A stretch of 64,000 nucleotides of DNA from assembly GCF_009380165.1 (NCBI RefSeq), contig NZ_WHUF01000003.1:868001-932000 (forward strand), written 5' to 3'. This stretch comes from Rugamonas rivuli. Its GTDB lineage: Bacteria; Pseudomonadota; Gammaproteobacteria; Burkholderiales; Burkholderiaceae_D. The notes below the pieces were generated by a model that saw only the letters and a list, made by a program, of their open reading frames with translations, was not told the origin of the DNA and made no database searches. Positions 39,119 through 50,736 of this stretch are shown here, in pieces. How positions within the stretch are numbered: the first letter of the stretch is position 1; the number at the start of each line of letters is the position of its first letter. The position numbers and the translations under genes are program-made.

Positions 39119-39511
39119 TTAACGCTTCGAGAATTGTTTTGCGCGACGTGCTTTGCGCAGACCAACTTTTTTACGTTCAACTTCACGTGCATCGCGGGTA
39201 ACGAAGCCGGCGCGTGCCAGATCGCCCTTCAGCGCTGCATCGTAGTCGATCAGAGCGCGGGTGATGCCGTGACGCACAGCACCTGCCTGGCCGGACTCGC
39301 CGCCGCCGTGAACGTTGACTTTGATGTCAAAACGCTCAACGTTGCCGGTCAGTTCCAGTGGTTGACGAATAACCATCAGGCCGGTTTCGCGGGAGAAGTA
39401 CTCAGCCGCTGGCTTGCCGTTAACGATGATTTGGCCAGTGCCAACTTTGATAAACACACGAGCTACTGCACTCTTGCGACGGCCGGTGCCGTAATTGTAG
39501 TTACCGATCAT
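39119..39511 (-). CDS. rpsI: 30S ribosomal protein S9
   Basis: The 130-residue protein starts [21 protein letters not shown] and ends in the conserved basic tail [18 protein letters not shown], which reaches the decoding site of the small subunit. It follows rplM by 9 bp, the universal L13-S9 pair. Confidence 0.99.
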   Translation of the reverse strand: MIGNYNYGTGRRKSAVARVFIKVGTGQIIVNGKPAAEYFSRETGLMVIRQPLELTGNVERFDIKVNVHGGGESGQAGAVRHGITRALIDYDAALKGDLARAGFVTRDAREVERKKVGLRKARRAKQFSKR

Positions 39512-39520
39512 GTCAGTTCC

Positions 39521-39949
39521 TTAGATTTCGAGTGCTTTAGGTTGCTGAGCAGCGTGCGGGTGCGAACCTTCAGCGTACACTTTCAGCTTCTTGATCATTG
39601 CGTAGCCCAGTGGGCCCTTCGGCAGCATACCTTTGACGGCTTTTTCCAGAGCACGGCCTGGGAAACGCTGTTGCATTTTCAGGAAGTTGGTCTCATAGAT
39701 GCCACCTGGGTAGCCCGAGTGACGGTAGTAGGTCTTCTCGGTTGCTTTGGTGCCGGTCACGCGCAGCTTGCCTGCATTGACGATGACGATGAAATCGCCG
39801 GTATCGACGTGAGGAGTAAATTCTGGCTTGTGTTTGCCGCGCAGTCGGAGTGCCACTTCGCTGGCAACACGTCCGAGGACTTTGTCCGTCGCGTCAATCA
39901 CGAACCAATCACGCTGGACTTCATGGCCCTTAGCGGAAAAAGTTTTCAT
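39521..39949 (-). CDS. rplM: 50S ribosomal protein L13
   Basis: The 142-residue large-subunit protein shows [38 protein letters not shown] and [19 protein letters not shown]. It heads the rplM-rpsI operon. A well-formed sigma70 promoter lies about 105 bp upstream, overlapping the end of the preceding propeller gene. Confidence 0.99.
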   Translation of the reverse strand: MKTFSAKGHEVQRDWFVIDATDKVLGRVASEVALRLRGKHKPEFTPHVDTGDFIVIVNAGKLRVTGTKATEKTYYRHSGYPGGIYETNFLKMQQRFPGRALEKAVKGMLPKGPLGYAMIKKLKVYAEGSHPHAAQQPKALEI

Positions 39950-40053
39950 GTTGACTTCCTAAATAATCAAAACACGCTCAAATGGTGGTTCCGCCATTGC
40001 TTCAGCGGACTCGGCCTTCTTATTTACTTTCCTGAGCGAACGGAAAGCCGACA

Positions 40054-40083
40054 AGTATAAGCGGGAAAGCCCCGCCGCGTCAA
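40054..40083 (-). promoter_or_regulatory. Sigma70-type promoter of rplM-rpsI
   Basis: Minus strand -35 TTGACG (40083-40078) and -10 TATACT (40059-40054) with an 18-bp spacer. The -35 hexamer overlaps the stop codon of the upstream propeller gene, so that gene's transcription could read through this promoter. Confidence 0.72.
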
Positions 40084-42272
40084 GCCGCAATGCTGGCGGA
40101 ATCAGGCTCCGCGGCCCCATAGCGGAAAACATTGACCACATTGAAAGTCGTGTCGGGCACGTACAGGCGGCCGCGGTCGGCGTAGATGAAGTACGGCATC
40201 CAGACGCCGCCCGCGTCCGGGTACTTCTTGAACACGGAAATGCCGGTCTCGTAGTGCAGCGTGTGCTCGCCGATGCGGAACACTTTCAGCGCGCGGTTGA
40301 CCAGGTCGTTGACGATCAGGCGCTCGCCGTCGATGCAGACGCTGGCCGGCAGCATGAACTTTTCATAGTCAACATTGACATCATCACAATAGCCTAGATA
40401 GCCGTAGCTCCACAGGCTGTTGCCGTCGCGGTCGAACACGCGCAGGCAGTTGTTGAACTGGTCGCAGACGAACAGGCGATCCTGGGCGTCGATGGCGATG
40501 TCGCAGGGCGTGAAGTCTTCGTCGGATTGCCAGCGGAAGTTTTTGCGGAACACCACGTAGCCGGTCGCTTGCAACTGCCACATCGAAATCCGGTTGTTGA
40601 GCGAATCGGCGATATAGATCTCGCCCTGGCCGTTGATGGCGATGCCCTGCGGCGCCTTCAGCGTGCCGTCCCCGCCTATGCCCTCGCGGCCGAACGGCAT
40701 GCCGTAGTTGATCAGGTAGCCGGCCGGATTGAACTGGTACATCGTCACCGTGCACAGATTGAAGTTGGTGACGAACACGATCGGCGTGCCGGGACAGATC
40801 TGCCCCAGCGGCGGCGTGTGCGGATAGTAGACATCCATCGCCAGGTCGCCCGGCACGAAGAAGCCGCGCATCATGTCCTGCAACTGATGGCAGGGATCGC
40901 TTTCGGTGTTGAAGGTCTTCATGCACCAGTTGCCGGAATCGATGTTCAGCGATGCGTTCGCCATGCGCGCCAGCGGATCGATGCCCATGTGGGTACGGAA
41001 CTGGTCGTACCAATACTTGTAGATGCTGGTCGTGGCCGTGGCCCACTGGTCGATCCAGTTGCCGGCGGCCTGAGGCTCGCGCGGCACGGTGCGGCGTTCG
41101 CGATTAAAGCCGATCACCGAGGTCATGCAATTGAACTGCGAGCTGTCGCGCAGCCGGTTCTGGTCGTCGCGCCGGTGGCCGACCGACTCGATCAGCAGCG
41201 CATTCTCATCGCCCTGCACGCGCGGGATACGCACCTTGATCACGCTGGAGGCAAAGGGCTCGCTGATGAAATACACATCCGGTTCGCCTTCCGCCGCGCA
41301 GACCTGGTAGGGGCCGACGAACACCACATCCTCCAGCACGCCGTAGACGAAGTCGGACAGGCTGTGCACCGGCTCCGGCGCGTGGTTCCACAAGGGCCGC
41401 AAGCCGTTGACCTCGCTGACCTCGTTGCCGGCCAGGTCGTACACCGTGATGGCGTTCTCGACGTGCCCCGGCACGAACACGCGGTCGCCGATCACGCACA
41501 CCGAGCGCATCACGTTGAACTTGCCGATGCCGGTGGGCTTGCCGTGCTGGTGCAGCATCACCGCGTCATGCGGCGCCTGCACGCATTCGCCGACGATGGG
41601 CCAGTCGGTGCTGATCTTCAGCACTTCGTAGTGGCCGGTGTTGGCGAGGTAGAGGTTGCCTCGCGCATCGCTGGCCAAGCCTTGCGGCCACAGCAGTTCA
41701 TGCTTGACGCCGGGGCCAGCGACGTGGCGGAACTGGCTGACGAATTCGCCTTCCAGTGTGAACTTGACGCAGCGGCTGGCCAGGTCGTCGGCCGTGTGGA
41801 AGAACTCGTCGCAGACGTACAGGTAGTCGACGCCGTCGCGCTCGCGCACCACGGTGATGCCGTTCGGGTCGGACAGCGGCAGGTAGCTGTCGCCGCCCTC
41901 GCCGAAGGCGTAGCTGAACCACACGTCCTCCTCGTCGTACGCGAACGCGACCACGCGGCCGTGGCCCATGTCGGTGCAGTACATCAGCTGGTGGGTGGGA
42001 TGGGGGCAGACATGGAAGGGCATCAGCAGGCGCGGCGCGTCGGGCGTGTCCTCGCCCGGGCCTTCGATCACGTGCAGCAGCGTGGACAGGTCGGCGTCGA
42101 AGATCAGCACGCGGCTGTTGCCGGTATCGCACACCCACAGCCTGCCGTAACTATCGGCATGCACGCCGACCGGGGAATTGAGCGTGAAATCGTCGGCCAA
42201 CGGACCTGGCTGCGTACTGCCCGGCTCGGTCAAATCGCCATAGGAACAAAGGTACTTGATAGCATGAGTCAT
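40080..42272 (-). CDS. Large cysteine-rich NHL-type beta-propeller protein of unknown function
   Basis: A 730-residue protein without signal peptide or membrane helix, so cytoplasmic. It has repeated NHL-like blades such as SPVGVHADSYGRLWVCDTGN, PQGLASDARGNLYLANTGH, PQGIAINGQGEIYIADSLN and CDIAIDAQDRLFVCDQFN. These probably form two propellers, joined by a non-repeat middle (about residues 380-490) rich in Trp and Tyr. Around 19 cysteines are scattered, often in the blade motif VCD. No catalytic or pathway link is recognisable. It is monocistronic, between rplM and osmC. Confidence 0.82.
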   Translation of the reverse strand: MTHAIKYLCSYGDLTEPGSTQPGPLADDFTLNSPVGVHADSYGRLWVCDTGNSRVLIFDADLSTLLHVIEGPGEDTPDAPRLLMPFHVCPHPTHQLMYCTDMGHGRVVAFAYDEEDVWFSYAFGEGGDSYLPLSDPNGITVVRERDGVDYLYVCDEFFHTADDLASRCVKFTLEGEFVSQFRHVAGPGVKHELLWPQGLASDARGNLYLANTGHYEVLKISTDWPIVGECVQAPHDAVMLHQHGKPTGIGKFNVMRSVCVIGDRVFVPGHVENAITVYDLAGNEVSEVNGLRPLWNHAPEPVHSLSDFVYGVLEDVVFVGPYQVCAAEGEPDVYFISEPFASSVIKVRIPRVQGDENALLIESVGHRRDDQNRLRDSSQFNCMTSVIGFNRERRTVPREPQAAGNWIDQWATATTSIYKYWYDQFRTHMGIDPLARMANASLNIDSGNWCMKTFNTESDPCHQLQDMMRGFFVPGDLAMDVYYPHTPPLGQICPGTPIVFVTNFNLCTVTMYQFNPAGYLINYGMPFGREGIGGDGTLKAPQGIAINGQGEIYIADSLNNRISMWQLQATGYVVFRKNFRWQSDEDFTPCDIAIDAQDRLFVCDQFNNCLRVFDRDGNSLWSYGYLGYCDDVNVDYEKFMLPASVCIDGERLIVNDLVNRALKVFRIGEHTLHYETGISVFKKYPDAGGVWMPYFIYADRGRLYVPDTTFNVVNVFRYGAAEPDSASIAA

Positions 42273-42402
42273 CAGAGCCTCCTTGATCTAAGTCATAAAG
42301 TATGCGATTCGTTCGGAGTAACAGCAAGCAATAAAACCTCATGCAAGCCAGTCCGGCCGGACTCCTTTACAATATGCGCAACGCTTTTTAACGGAGAGAA
42401 TG

Positions 42403-42825
42403 ATGGAATGCAAAGTCAGCTGGAATGGCCCGTCGGGCATGAGTTTCTTGGCCACGACCGGCTCCGGCCACATGGTCAACATGGATGGCGCGCCCGAGGG
42501 CGGCGGTCACAACCTGGCGCCGCGGCCGATGGAGATGGTGTTGCTGGGCACCGGCGGCTGCACGGCGTATGACGTGGTGCTGATTTTGAAGAAGGGCCGC
42601 GCCGACATCCGCGGTTGCGAATGCACGCTGACGGCCGCGCGCGCGGACACGGAGCCGAAAGTGTTCACCAAGATTAACTTCCACTTCACCGTGACCGGCA
42701 AGGATTTGAAACCGGAGGCTGTGGAACGGGCGATCACGCTGTCGCACGACAAGTACTGCTCGGCGTCCATCATGCTCGGCAAGACTGCCGAGATCACCCA
42801 CTCGTTTGAAATTGTCGAGGCTTAA
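42403..42825 (+). CDS. OsmC family peroxiredoxin-like protein
   Basis: A 140-residue OsmC/YhfA-type protein. The two redox cysteines are present: one in LGTGGCTAYD and one in HDKYCSASIM. Members reduce organic hydroperoxides, although YhfA-like short forms are less studied. Two consecutive ATGs exist (42400, 42403); GGAG is better spaced from the second. Its TAA shares the TTAA tetranucleotide with the stop of the convergent coq7. Confidence 0.91.
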   Translation: MECKVSWNGPSGMSFLATTGSGHMVNMDGAPEGGGHNLAPRPMEMVLLGTGGCTAYDVVLILKKGRADIRGCECTLTAARADTEPKVFTKINFHFTVTGKDLKPEAVERAITLSHDKYCSASIMLGKTAEITHSFEIVEA

Positions 42826-43463
42826 ATGTAATACGCGGTGCTGGTCATGACCTTGCCCATCACCGCCATCACCGCCTGCACCGGAGCCGGCGTCTGCGAG
42901 GCGCCCAGTGCCTGCGCGGCGGCGCCGTGTTCGATTTCATCCAACCGCATCTGCTCGACAATGGCGCGCGACTTGGCGTCCTGCGGCGGCAGCTTGTCCA
43001 GATGGCTGGCCAGATGCGCCTCCACCTGCCGCTCCGTCTCCACCACAAAGCCCAGGCTGCGCGCATCGCCCAGCACCGCGGCCACCGTGCCCAGTGCATA
43101 CGCGCCCGCATAGAACAAGGGATTGAGCACGCTGATGTGCGAATTCAATTCGCCCAGGCGCTGCGCGGTCCAGGCCAGATGGTCTTCCTCTTCCCTGCCC
43201 GCCTGCTCGAACTGCGCGCGCATCTGCTCGGTCTTGGCGAAGCGGCTCTGCGAGTTGTACAGCGCCTGCGCGCAGACCTCGCCCACATGATTCACCCGCA
43301 TCAAGCCAGCGCTGTGGCGGATTTCCGCTTCGCTCATGCGGGCGTCGGCCGCGTGCAGCGCCGGCGTCGGGCGCGAGGCGGAGGCGACGCCGGTAATCAC
43401 GCGCAGCGCCTTGTCGGCGCCGGCAATCAAACGGTCCAGCGGGGTGTGGTGATGTGCGGCCAT
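42822..43463 (-). CDS. coq7: Demethoxyubiquinone hydroxylase Coq7/UbiF-type di-iron enzyme
   Basis: Hydroxylates the demethoxy ring in ubiquinone biosynthesis. The 213-residue ferritin-like protein shows both di-iron repeats: GLMRVNHVGEVCAQALY with EEEDHLAW, and VETERQVEAHL with RLDEIEHGAAA (E and ExxH ligands). It belongs to the betaproteobacterial Coq7 type rather than flavin UbiF. It ends on the same TTAA as the convergent osmC-like gene. Confidence 0.95.
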   Translation of the reverse strand: MAAHHHTPLDRLIAGADKALRVITGVASASRPTPALHAADARMSEAEIRHSAGLMRVNHVGEVCAQALYNSQSRFAKTEQMRAQFEQAGREEEDHLAWTAQRLGELNSHISVLNPLFYAGAYALGTVAAVLGDARSLGFVVETERQVEAHLASHLDKLPPQDAKSRAIVEQMRLDEIEHGAAAQALGASQTPAPVQAVMAVMGKVMTSTAYYI

Positions 43464-43510
43464 GTGCAGACTCGAATTCGGACGAAAGCAATATTATAGG
43501 CGCGGACGCC

Positions 43511-43945
43511 TTAATTTGCCTCGGCCGCCTCGCGCAACTGGCGCTGGCGTTCGATGTAGTCGGCCACCGGCCCGCGCACGTCCATCTTGGAGATATCCTT
43601 CGCCACGCTGAGGTTCAGGCCGAGCAGGAAGGGGATGTTCTCCACCGGCACTTCGGTGCAGTGCAGCGCGAACGCCCGCAGGAAGCGCTTGGACTCCACC
43701 ACCGGCACCACCTTCTCCCCGCTCATGTATTGCAGGATGCTAGTGATGCTGTGGCCCTTGCCGATGCTATGGTAGATGAAGCGGTTGAAGTCGCGGTCCA
43801 GCTGCTTGAAGTCCAGCGTTTCCTTGGTCATCAGGCCCGACAGGTAATACAGGCCCAAGGCCACGCGGAAGAAGCCGGTGGATTCGTTACGGTCCACGCC
43901 GCAATGCGTCACGGCCAGTATTTTTTCCTGCAATTGAGGATTCAT
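43511..43945 (-). CDS. Conserved-looking cytoplasmic protein of unknown function
   Basis: A 144-residue soluble protein, mostly helical, beginning MNPQLQEKILAVTHCGVDRNE and ending in a charged YIERQRQLREAAEAN helix. It has two cysteines and no recognisable motif or signal peptide. GGGAGAAG stands 8 nt before the ATG. It is upstream of coq7 on the same strand with about 47 bp between them, so co-transcription with ubiquinone synthesis is possible but unproven. Confidence 0.7.
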   Translation of the reverse strand: MNPQLQEKILAVTHCGVDRNESTGFFRVALGLYYLSGLMTKETLDFKQLDRDFNRFIYHSIGKGHSITSILQYMSGEKVVPVVESKRFLRAFALHCTEVPVENIPFLLGLNLSVAKDISKMDVRGPVADYIERQRQLREAAEAN

Positions 43946-44056
43946 TTTTTATTCTTCTCCCATATCCGACTATAGCAAGACATTTGTACAGCTAGTAGCT
44001 TGCGTGTGAGAATTTTTACATGCTACTCTTGAAATCTTTTTAACAAGGACACTGCA

Positions 44057-44839
44057 ATGATCGAGGTCAGGGGTCTCGCCAAGCGTTTTCGGCTGCCGTC
44101 GCGCGGCGGCAAACCCGCGCAGGCGGCTCGCGATCCGCGCGACCACGACGGCTGGTTCCATGCAGTGCGCGATGTCAGTTTCCGCTGCGCGCCCGGTGAG
44201 GTGCTGGGCCTGCTCGGACCCAACGGCGCCGGCAAGACCACCACGCTGCGCCTGCTCTCCACCGCGCTGAAACCCGATGCCGGCAGCATACACGCCAACG
44301 GCGTCGACCTGCTGCACGATCCGGTCGCGGCCCGCCAGCACATCGGCTTCCTGTCCGGCACCACCGGCTTGTACGGCCGCCTGACCGCGCGCGAAAACGT
44401 CGAATACTTCGGCCGCCTGCACGGCATGAGCCCGGCCTACCTGAAGCGCCGCTGCGATGAACTGTTCGAGCTGCTGCAAATGACCGAATACGGCAACAAG
44501 CGCGCCGACCAGCTGTCCACCGGCATGAAGCAGAAATGCTCGATCGCCCGCACCGTCGTGCACGAGCCGCAGATCGTCATCCTCGACGAGCCGACCACCG
44601 GCCTCGACGTGATGTCGGCCAAGATCCTGCTGGACTTCATCGCCAGCTACAAGGCGCTGCATGTGCCGCTGATCTTCTCCACCCATCACCTGCACGAGGT
44701 GGAAAAACTGTGTGACCGCGTGTGCATCATCAACCACGGCAAGACCGCCTTCCACGGCACGGTCGACGAGCTGCGCCACCTGGGCGGCAGCGCCGATCTG
44801 TACGACGCTTTCGTCGGCGTCATCAACCAGGGGGGCTGA
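44057..44839 (+). CDS. ABC transporter ATP-binding protein, NatA-like
   Basis: A 260-residue ATPase. Walker [10 protein letters not shown] is near residue 54, the Q-loop region in [13 protein letters not shown], the signature LSTGMKQK and Walker [18 protein letters not shown] is characteristic of NatA-like sodium or drug exporters. Three bases separate it from the permease gene downstream, with which it forms an exporter. AAGGAC precedes the ATG. Confidence 0.94.
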   Translation: MIEVRGLAKRFRLPSRGGKPAQAARDPRDHDGWFHAVRDVSFRCAPGEVLGLLGPNGAGKTTTLRLLSTALKPDAGSIHANGVDLLHDPVAARQHIGFLSGTTGLYGRLTARENVEYFGRLHGMSPAYLKRRCDELFELLQMTEYGNKRADQLSTGMKQKCSIARTVVHEPQIVILDEPTTGLDVMSAKILLDFIASYKALHVPLIFSTHHLHEVEKLCDRVCIINHGKTAFHGTVDELRHLGGSADLYDAFVGVINQGG

Positions 44840-44842
44840 GCC

Positions 44843-46039
44843 ATGTGGATCATCTATCTGAAGGAGTTGCTGGAGCTGGCGCGCGACCGCCGCACCTTCT
44901 TCTTCACCGTCTTCATCCCCGTGTTCGCGATGCCGCTGATCTTCACCGGCTTCGGCTTCGTCTCCCAGAGCCTGTTCAAGCAGGCCAGCCAGGCCGAGAT
45001 GACTTACTCCATTTTCGGCAAAGACCACGCGCCGCATCTGGCCGAACGCTTCGCCAAGGAGAAGGGCTTCCGCGAAGTGGTGCTGGCCAGCCCTGCCGAC
45101 ATCAAGACCGCCATCGGCGACGACCGCATCAAGTTCGCGCTGGTGATCCCGGCCGGCTTCGAACAGAGCCTGGCCCAGCAGCAGCAAGGCGTGATCGCGC
45201 TGCACTACAACAGCGCCGTCACCGTCGACCTGACGCGCAAGCGCGTGATGTCGGTGATCGGCGGCCAGAACCGCGTGCTGCGCGAACAGGCGCTGTCCGC
45301 GCTCAACCTCAACAAGGAGCAGCTGCGCTTCGCGCTCGACCCGATCACGCTGGAAGACCATTCCACCGCCGACAAGCGCGAGCAGATGGGCGCGGTGGTC
45401 GGCGGCATGCTGCCCTACATCCTGCTGATGGTGTGCGTGATGGCGGCGATGTATCCGGCGATCGACACCGGCGCCGGCGAGAAGGAACGCGGCACGCTGG
45501 AAACCCTGCTGCTGGCGCCGGTCTCGCGCACCGCGCTGGTGATGGCCAAGTTCCTGATGCTGTTCACCGTCGGCCTGACCTCGGCGCTGCTGATGATAGG
45601 CAGCATGGGCATGCTGCTGTACTTCTTCGGCCCGCTGATCGGCGGCGACCTGGTGCAGATGGTGCGCGCCATCGGCCTGCTGGACCTGGCCATGGTGGCG
45701 CTGATGCTGGTGCCGACCGCCGCCATCTTCGCCGCCATCCTGCTGTCGATCTCGGTCTACGCCAAGAGCTACAAGGAGGCCGCCGGCCTGATCTCGCCGC
45801 TGATCATCGTCACCATCCTGCCGACACTGGTGGCGCTGCTGCCCGGCGTGGAGCTGAACTGGAAATGGGCGATGGTGCCGCTGACCAATGTGTCGCTGGC
45901 GATGAAGGAGCTGGTCAAGGGCACCATGGACTACAGCATGTTCTCGGTGATCCTGCTGTCGACCACGCTGACCGCCGGCGCCCTGCTGGCCCTGTGCCGC
46001 TGGTGGTTCAACCGCGAGCAGGTTTTGTTTAGAAATTGA
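44843..46039 (+). CDS. ABC-2 type permease, NatB-like
   Basis: A 398-residue membrane protein. One N-terminal helix (FFFTVFIPVFAMPLIFTGF) is followed by a large periplasmic domain of about 150 residues. Then come five or six helices from about residue 185, starting at MLPYILLMVCVMAAMYPAI and containing the ERGTLETLLLAPVSR coupling helix typical of ABC-2/NatB permeases. Together with the preceding ATPase it should form a homodimeric exporter; the substrate is unknown (Na+ or drugs in relatives). Confidence 0.92.
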   Translation: MWIIYLKELLELARDRRTFFFTVFIPVFAMPLIFTGFGFVSQSLFKQASQAEMTYSIFGKDHAPHLAERFAKEKGFREVVLASPADIKTAIGDDRIKFALVIPAGFEQSLAQQQQGVIALHYNSAVTVDLTRKRVMSVIGGQNRVLREQALSALNLNKEQLRFALDPITLEDHSTADKREQMGAVVGGMLPYILLMVCVMAAMYPAIDTGAGEKERGTLETLLLAPVSRTALVMAKFLMLFTVGLTSALLMIGSMGMLLYFFGPLIGGDLVQMVRAIGLLDLAMVALMLVPTAAIFAAILLSISVYAKSYKEAAGLISPLIIVTILPTLVALLPGVELNWKWAMVPLTNVSLAMKELVKGTMDYSMFSVILLSTTLTAGALLALCRWWFNREQVLFRN

Positions 46040-46079
46040 ACAAGTTGTCTATTCAACTAGCCCGAAAAGTCCCCGCCTC

Positions 46080-46105
46080 AGGCCGCCGTCTGGTCGGCCT
46101 TTTTT
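46080..46105 (+). terminator. Intrinsic terminator after the NatAB-like operon
   Basis: AGGCCG (46080-46085) and CGGCCT (46095-46100) form a stem around a 9-nt loop and run into TTTTTT. This separates the first ABC unit from the second. Confidence 0.82.
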
Positions 46106-46246
46106 GCACTCTGGCGCACGGTTTGCGCCGCCCGTCGCAATGGAACCCCATGTATAGGGCAAACCCAATACAATGCCATCATGTGAAAAGTGTATGGCCG
46201 TGCAGAAACACGGAGCAGACACCGGCAGAATCATTCAGGAGTTAGC

Positions 46247-47140
<894 letters not shown>

Positions 47141-47149
47141 GGCGGTCCC

Positions 47150-50100
47150 ATGTTTTCCATCGCCTATTTTGAAGCGCGCCAGCGCCTCAAGCTGCTGTCC
47201 ACCTGGGTCTATTTCCTCGGCTTCCTCGCGCTGTCCCTGCTGTGGATGGCCGCCGCCGGCGGCGTCTTCAAGGGCGCTTCCGTCACCTTCGGCACCCAAT
47301 TTATCGATTCGCCCCGCTCGCTGATGTTCACCACCAGCCTGCTCGGCTCGCTGGGCGTGGTGGTGATGGCGGCCATGATGGGCCGCTCGGTGCAGCAGGA
47401 TTTCGAATACGACATGCAGCACTTCTTCTTCAGCGCACCGATCAAGAAGCACCAGTACATGTTCGGCCGCTTCCTCGGCGCCTACCTGACGCTGGCCATC
47501 ATCTTCACCAGCATAGTGCTGGGCACCTGGCTGGGCAGCTACATCCCCGGCATCGATCCCGAGCGGCTGGGCCAGCCCGGCGTGCTGGGCTATGTGATCC
47601 CCTACCTGATCGTCATCCTGCCCAACATCTTTATCTTCGGCGCCGTGTTCTTCATCCTGGCCGCGCTGACGCGGCGCATGCTGCCGGTCTACATTTCCAG
47701 CGTGGTCATGTTGATCGGCTACATCGTCGCTCCCGGCCTGGCGCGCGACCTCGACTTCAAGACCCTGGCCGCGCTGATCGATCCCTTCGGCACCACCGCC
47801 GTGATCCGCGTGACCGAATACTGGCCCATCGTCGAACGCAATACCCGCATGTTCTGGCCGGAAGGCGTGTACCTGCTGAACCGCGTGCTGTGGTGTTCGT
47901 TCGCGCTGGCCGGCCTGCTGCTGGGCTACTGGCGCTTCCACTTCATCGCCACCATCGACAGCGGCTCCGGCAGCACCAGCCGCGGCGAAGGCGAAACCCC
48001 GCTGCACCTGTCGGCCCAATCGACCAGCACCCAGGAAAAGCCCGACTTCGCGTCGCGCAGCCTGGCCGCGCTGCTGTTCAAGATGAGCTGGCTGAACCTG
48101 CGTGAAACCACCAAGAACATCTACTTCCTGGTGATCGTGCTGGCCGGCGTGCTGATGATGTTCGCCAGCGCGCTGGACATGGGCTCGATGTTCGGCACCA
48201 CCACCTACCCCGTCACCTACCTGGTGCTGGAAGCCGTGTCGGAAACCTTCGCGCTGTTCATGTTCGTCATCACCACCTTCTACGCGGGCGAGCTGGTGTG
48301 GCGCGAACGCGAGGCGCGCATGGGGCAGATGCTGGACGCGCTGCCCATCCCGAGCTGGCTGCCGATGCTGGCCAAGCTGTTCGCGCTGATCGGCCTGCAG
48401 GCGATGCTGATGGGCGTGGTGATGTTGTGCGGCATGGCGATCCAGATCGTCAAAGGCTATTTCATCCTCGAACCCGGCCTCTACCTCTACCAGTTGTTCC
48501 TGATCCAGCTGCCGGGCTATGCGCTGTCGGCGGTGCTGGCGATCGCGCTGCAAGTGCTGATCAACCAGAAATACCTGGCCTACTTCGCGATGATCGTCTA
48601 CTACCTGGCCAGCCTGACGCTGGGCACGGTCGGCGTCGACGACCCCATGCTCATCTACGGCAACGTGCCGAGCTTCATCTACTCCGCCATGAACGGCTAC
48701 GGCCACTTCCTGCCGCGCGAGCGCTGGTTCGAAGCCTACTGGGGCGGCGCGGCGCTGCTGCTGGCGGTGCTGTCGCTGCTGTTCTGGGCGCGCGGCACCA
48801 ACGACGGCTGGCGCCAGCGCCTGCAACTGGCCCGCCACGCGCTGACCGTGCCGGTGCTGACCACGGTCGCGGCCGGCCTGCTGATCTTCGTCGGCGCCGG
48901 CAGCGTGCTGTTCTATAACACCCACATCGCACAGTGCTACAAGACGCAGTACCAGAAGGATGGCGAGCGCGCCGACTACGAACGCAAATACAAGAAGTTC
49001 TCCGTGGTGCCGCAGCCGCGCATCACCGACGTCAAGCTCGACGTCGCCATCGTGCCGGAGCGGCGCAGCCTGATCGTCAAGGGCCGCTACCTGCTGGAGA
49101 ACAAGACCGCGCAACCGATCAGCGATGTGCTGGTCTACCAGGACAACACCAGCACCCAGTACAAGGTACGCTTCAGCCAGGATGTGCGGCCGGGCTTCCA
49201 GGACGAAGAGCTGGGCTTCTACAGCTACAAGCTGGCCAAGCCGCTGGCGCCGGGCGCGCAGCTGACGATGGACTTCGACGTCGCCTACGTCCCCAAGGGC
49301 ATCCTGGGCATAGGCCAGGACACGCCGGTGATCGGCAACGGCACCTTCTTCAACAACAGCGTGCTGCCGCACATCGGCTACCAGCAGATGATGGAACTGA
49401 ACGACGCCCGCGACCGCAAGAAGCACAAGCTGCCGGCGCGCGAGCGCATGCTGCCGCGCGACGACCCGGCCGGCCTGGCCAACAACTTCGCCAGCAGCGA
49501 CGCCGACTGGCTGACCTTCGACGCCACCGTCAGCACCAGCGCCGACCAGATCGCCATCGCGCCGGGCACGCTGGTCAAGGAATGGAGCAAGCAGGGGCGG
49601 CACTACTACCACTACAAGATGGACCAGCCCATCCTCAACTTCTACGCCTTCCAGTCGGCGCGCTACCTGGTCAAGCGCGACTGGTGGCAGGATGTCGGCA
49701 TCGAGCTGTACTACCATCCCGGCCACGAGTACAACCTGGACCGCATGGACAAGGGCATCAAGGAATCGCTGGACTACTACACGCGCAACTTCGGCCCTTA
49801 CCAGCACAAGCTGGTGCGCATCGTCGAGTTCCCGCGCTACGCCACGTTCGCGCAATCGTTCCCGACCACGATACCGTATGCGGAATCGATAGGCTTCATC
49901 GCCAAGGTCAACGACAAGAATCCGAAGGACATCGACTATCCGTTCTACATCACCGCGCATGAAGTGGCGCACCAGTGGTGGGGCCACCAGCTGGTCGGCG
50001 GCAACACGCGCGGCGGCACGGTGCTGAGCGAGACGCTGGCCGAGTATTCGGCGCTGATGGTGATGAAGAAGAATTTCGGCGCGGACAAGATGCGCCGCTT

Positions 50101-50731
50101 CCTGCACTACGACCTGGACCAGTACCTGGTGGGCCGCGCGCTGGAGCGCAAGAAGGAACTGCCGCTGGCGGAGAATGAAAACCAGAACTACATCCAGTAC
50201 CGCAAGGGCAGCCTGGCGATGTACCAGTTGCAGGATATCGTCGGCGAGGCCAAGGTCAACGGCGCGCTGAAGGAGATGCTGGCGCAGTATGGCCGCAAGA
50301 GCGGGCCCTACCCTAGCGTGACGGTGCTGATCGAAGCGCTGCGCAAGATCACGCCGCCGGAGCAGGCTTACCTGATCGACGACTTGTTCAACCACATCGT
50401 GCTGTATGAAAACCATGCGGTGTCGGCCACGGCGCGCAGGCTGGCGGACGGCAAGTATGAAGTGACCTTCGCGGTCAGCGCGGCCAAGGTGCGGGCCGAC
50501 GACCAGGGTGCGGAGAAGGATACGCCGCTGAAGGACTGGATCGACATCGGCATCGACGACAAGGATGGCAACAGCCTGTACCGCGAGCGCATGCTGGTCG
50601 AGCGCAAGGACAATCTGTACACCGTGGTCATCAACGGCCGCCCGGGCCGCGCCGGCATCGACCCGGACAACAAGCTCATCGACCGCAAGCCCGACGACAA
50701 CATGATCGCCGTCGAGCTGCAAGCGCAGTAA
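47150..50731 (+). CDS. ABC-2 permease fused to an M1-family metallopeptidase
   Basis: A 1193-residue membrane protein. Two ABC-2-like helix bundles (about residues 15-270 and 320-600) are joined by a cytosolic Ser/Glu-rich linker. Residues 640-1193 form a soluble domain with a zinc site HEVAH at residues 937-941 and a following Glu at 961 (SETLAEY). The gap to this Glu is 19 residues, against 18 in classical M1 enzymes. I see no GxMEN exopeptidase motif; the matching stretch reads PYAESIGF. Similar fusions are annotated in some Bacteroidetes and Xanthomonads. The peptidase would sit on the periplasmic side if the topology has an even helix count. Confidence 0.9.
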   Translation: MFSIAYFEARQRLKLLSTWVYFLGFLALSLLWMAAAGGVFKGASVTFGTQFIDSPRSLMFTTSLLGSLGVVVMAAMMGRSVQQDFEYDMQHFFFSAPIKKHQYMFGRFLGAYLTLAIIFTSIVLGTWLGSYIPGIDPERLGQPGVLGYVIPYLIVILPNIFIFGAVFFILAALTRRMLPVYISSVVMLIGYIVAPGLARDLDFKTLAALIDPFGTTAVIRVTEYWPIVERNTRMFWPEGVYLLNRVLWCSFALAGLLLGYWRFHFIATIDSGSGSTSRGEGETPLHLSAQSTSTQEKPDFASRSLAALLFKMSWLNLRETTKNIYFLVIVLAGVLMMFASALDMGSMFGTTTYPVTYLVLEAVSETFALFMFVITTFYAGELVWREREARMGQMLDALPIPSWLPMLAKLFALIGLQAMLMGVVMLCGMAIQIVKGYFILEPGLYLYQLFLIQLPGYALSAVLAIALQVLINQKYLAYFAMIVYYLASLTLGTVGVDDPMLIYGNVPSFIYSAMNGYGHFLPRERWFEAYWGGAALLLAVLSLLFWARGTNDGWRQRLQLARHALTVPVLTTVAAGLLIFVGAGSVLFYNTHIAQCYKTQYQKDGERADYERKYKKFSVVPQPRITDVKLDVAIVPERRSLIVKGRYLLENKTAQPISDVLVYQDNTSTQYKVRFSQDVRPGFQDEELGFYSYKLAKPLAPGAQLTMDFDVAYVPKGILGIGQDTPVIGNGTFFNNSVLPHIGYQQMMELNDARDRKKHKLPARERMLPRDDPAGLANNFASSDADWLTFDATVSTSADQIAIAPGTLVKEWSKQGRHYYHYKMDQPILNFYAFQSARYLVKRDWWQDVGIELYYHPGHEYNLDRMDKGIKESLDYYTRNFGPYQHKLVRIVEFPRYATFAQSFPTTIPYAESIGFIAKVNDKNPKDIDYPFYITAHEVAHQWWGHQLVGGNTRGGTVLSETLAEYSALMVMKKNFGADKMRRFLHYDLDQYLVGRALERKKELPLAENENQNYIQYRKGSLAMYQLQDIVGEAKVNGALKEMLAQYGRKSGPYPSVTVLIEALRKITPPEQAYLIDDLFNHIVLYENHAVSATARRLADGKYEVTFAVSAAKVRADDQGAEKDTPLKDWIDIGIDDKDGNSLYRERMLVERKDNLYTVVINGRPGRAGIDPDNKLIDRKPDDNMIAVELQAQ

Positions 50732-50736
50732 CACAG

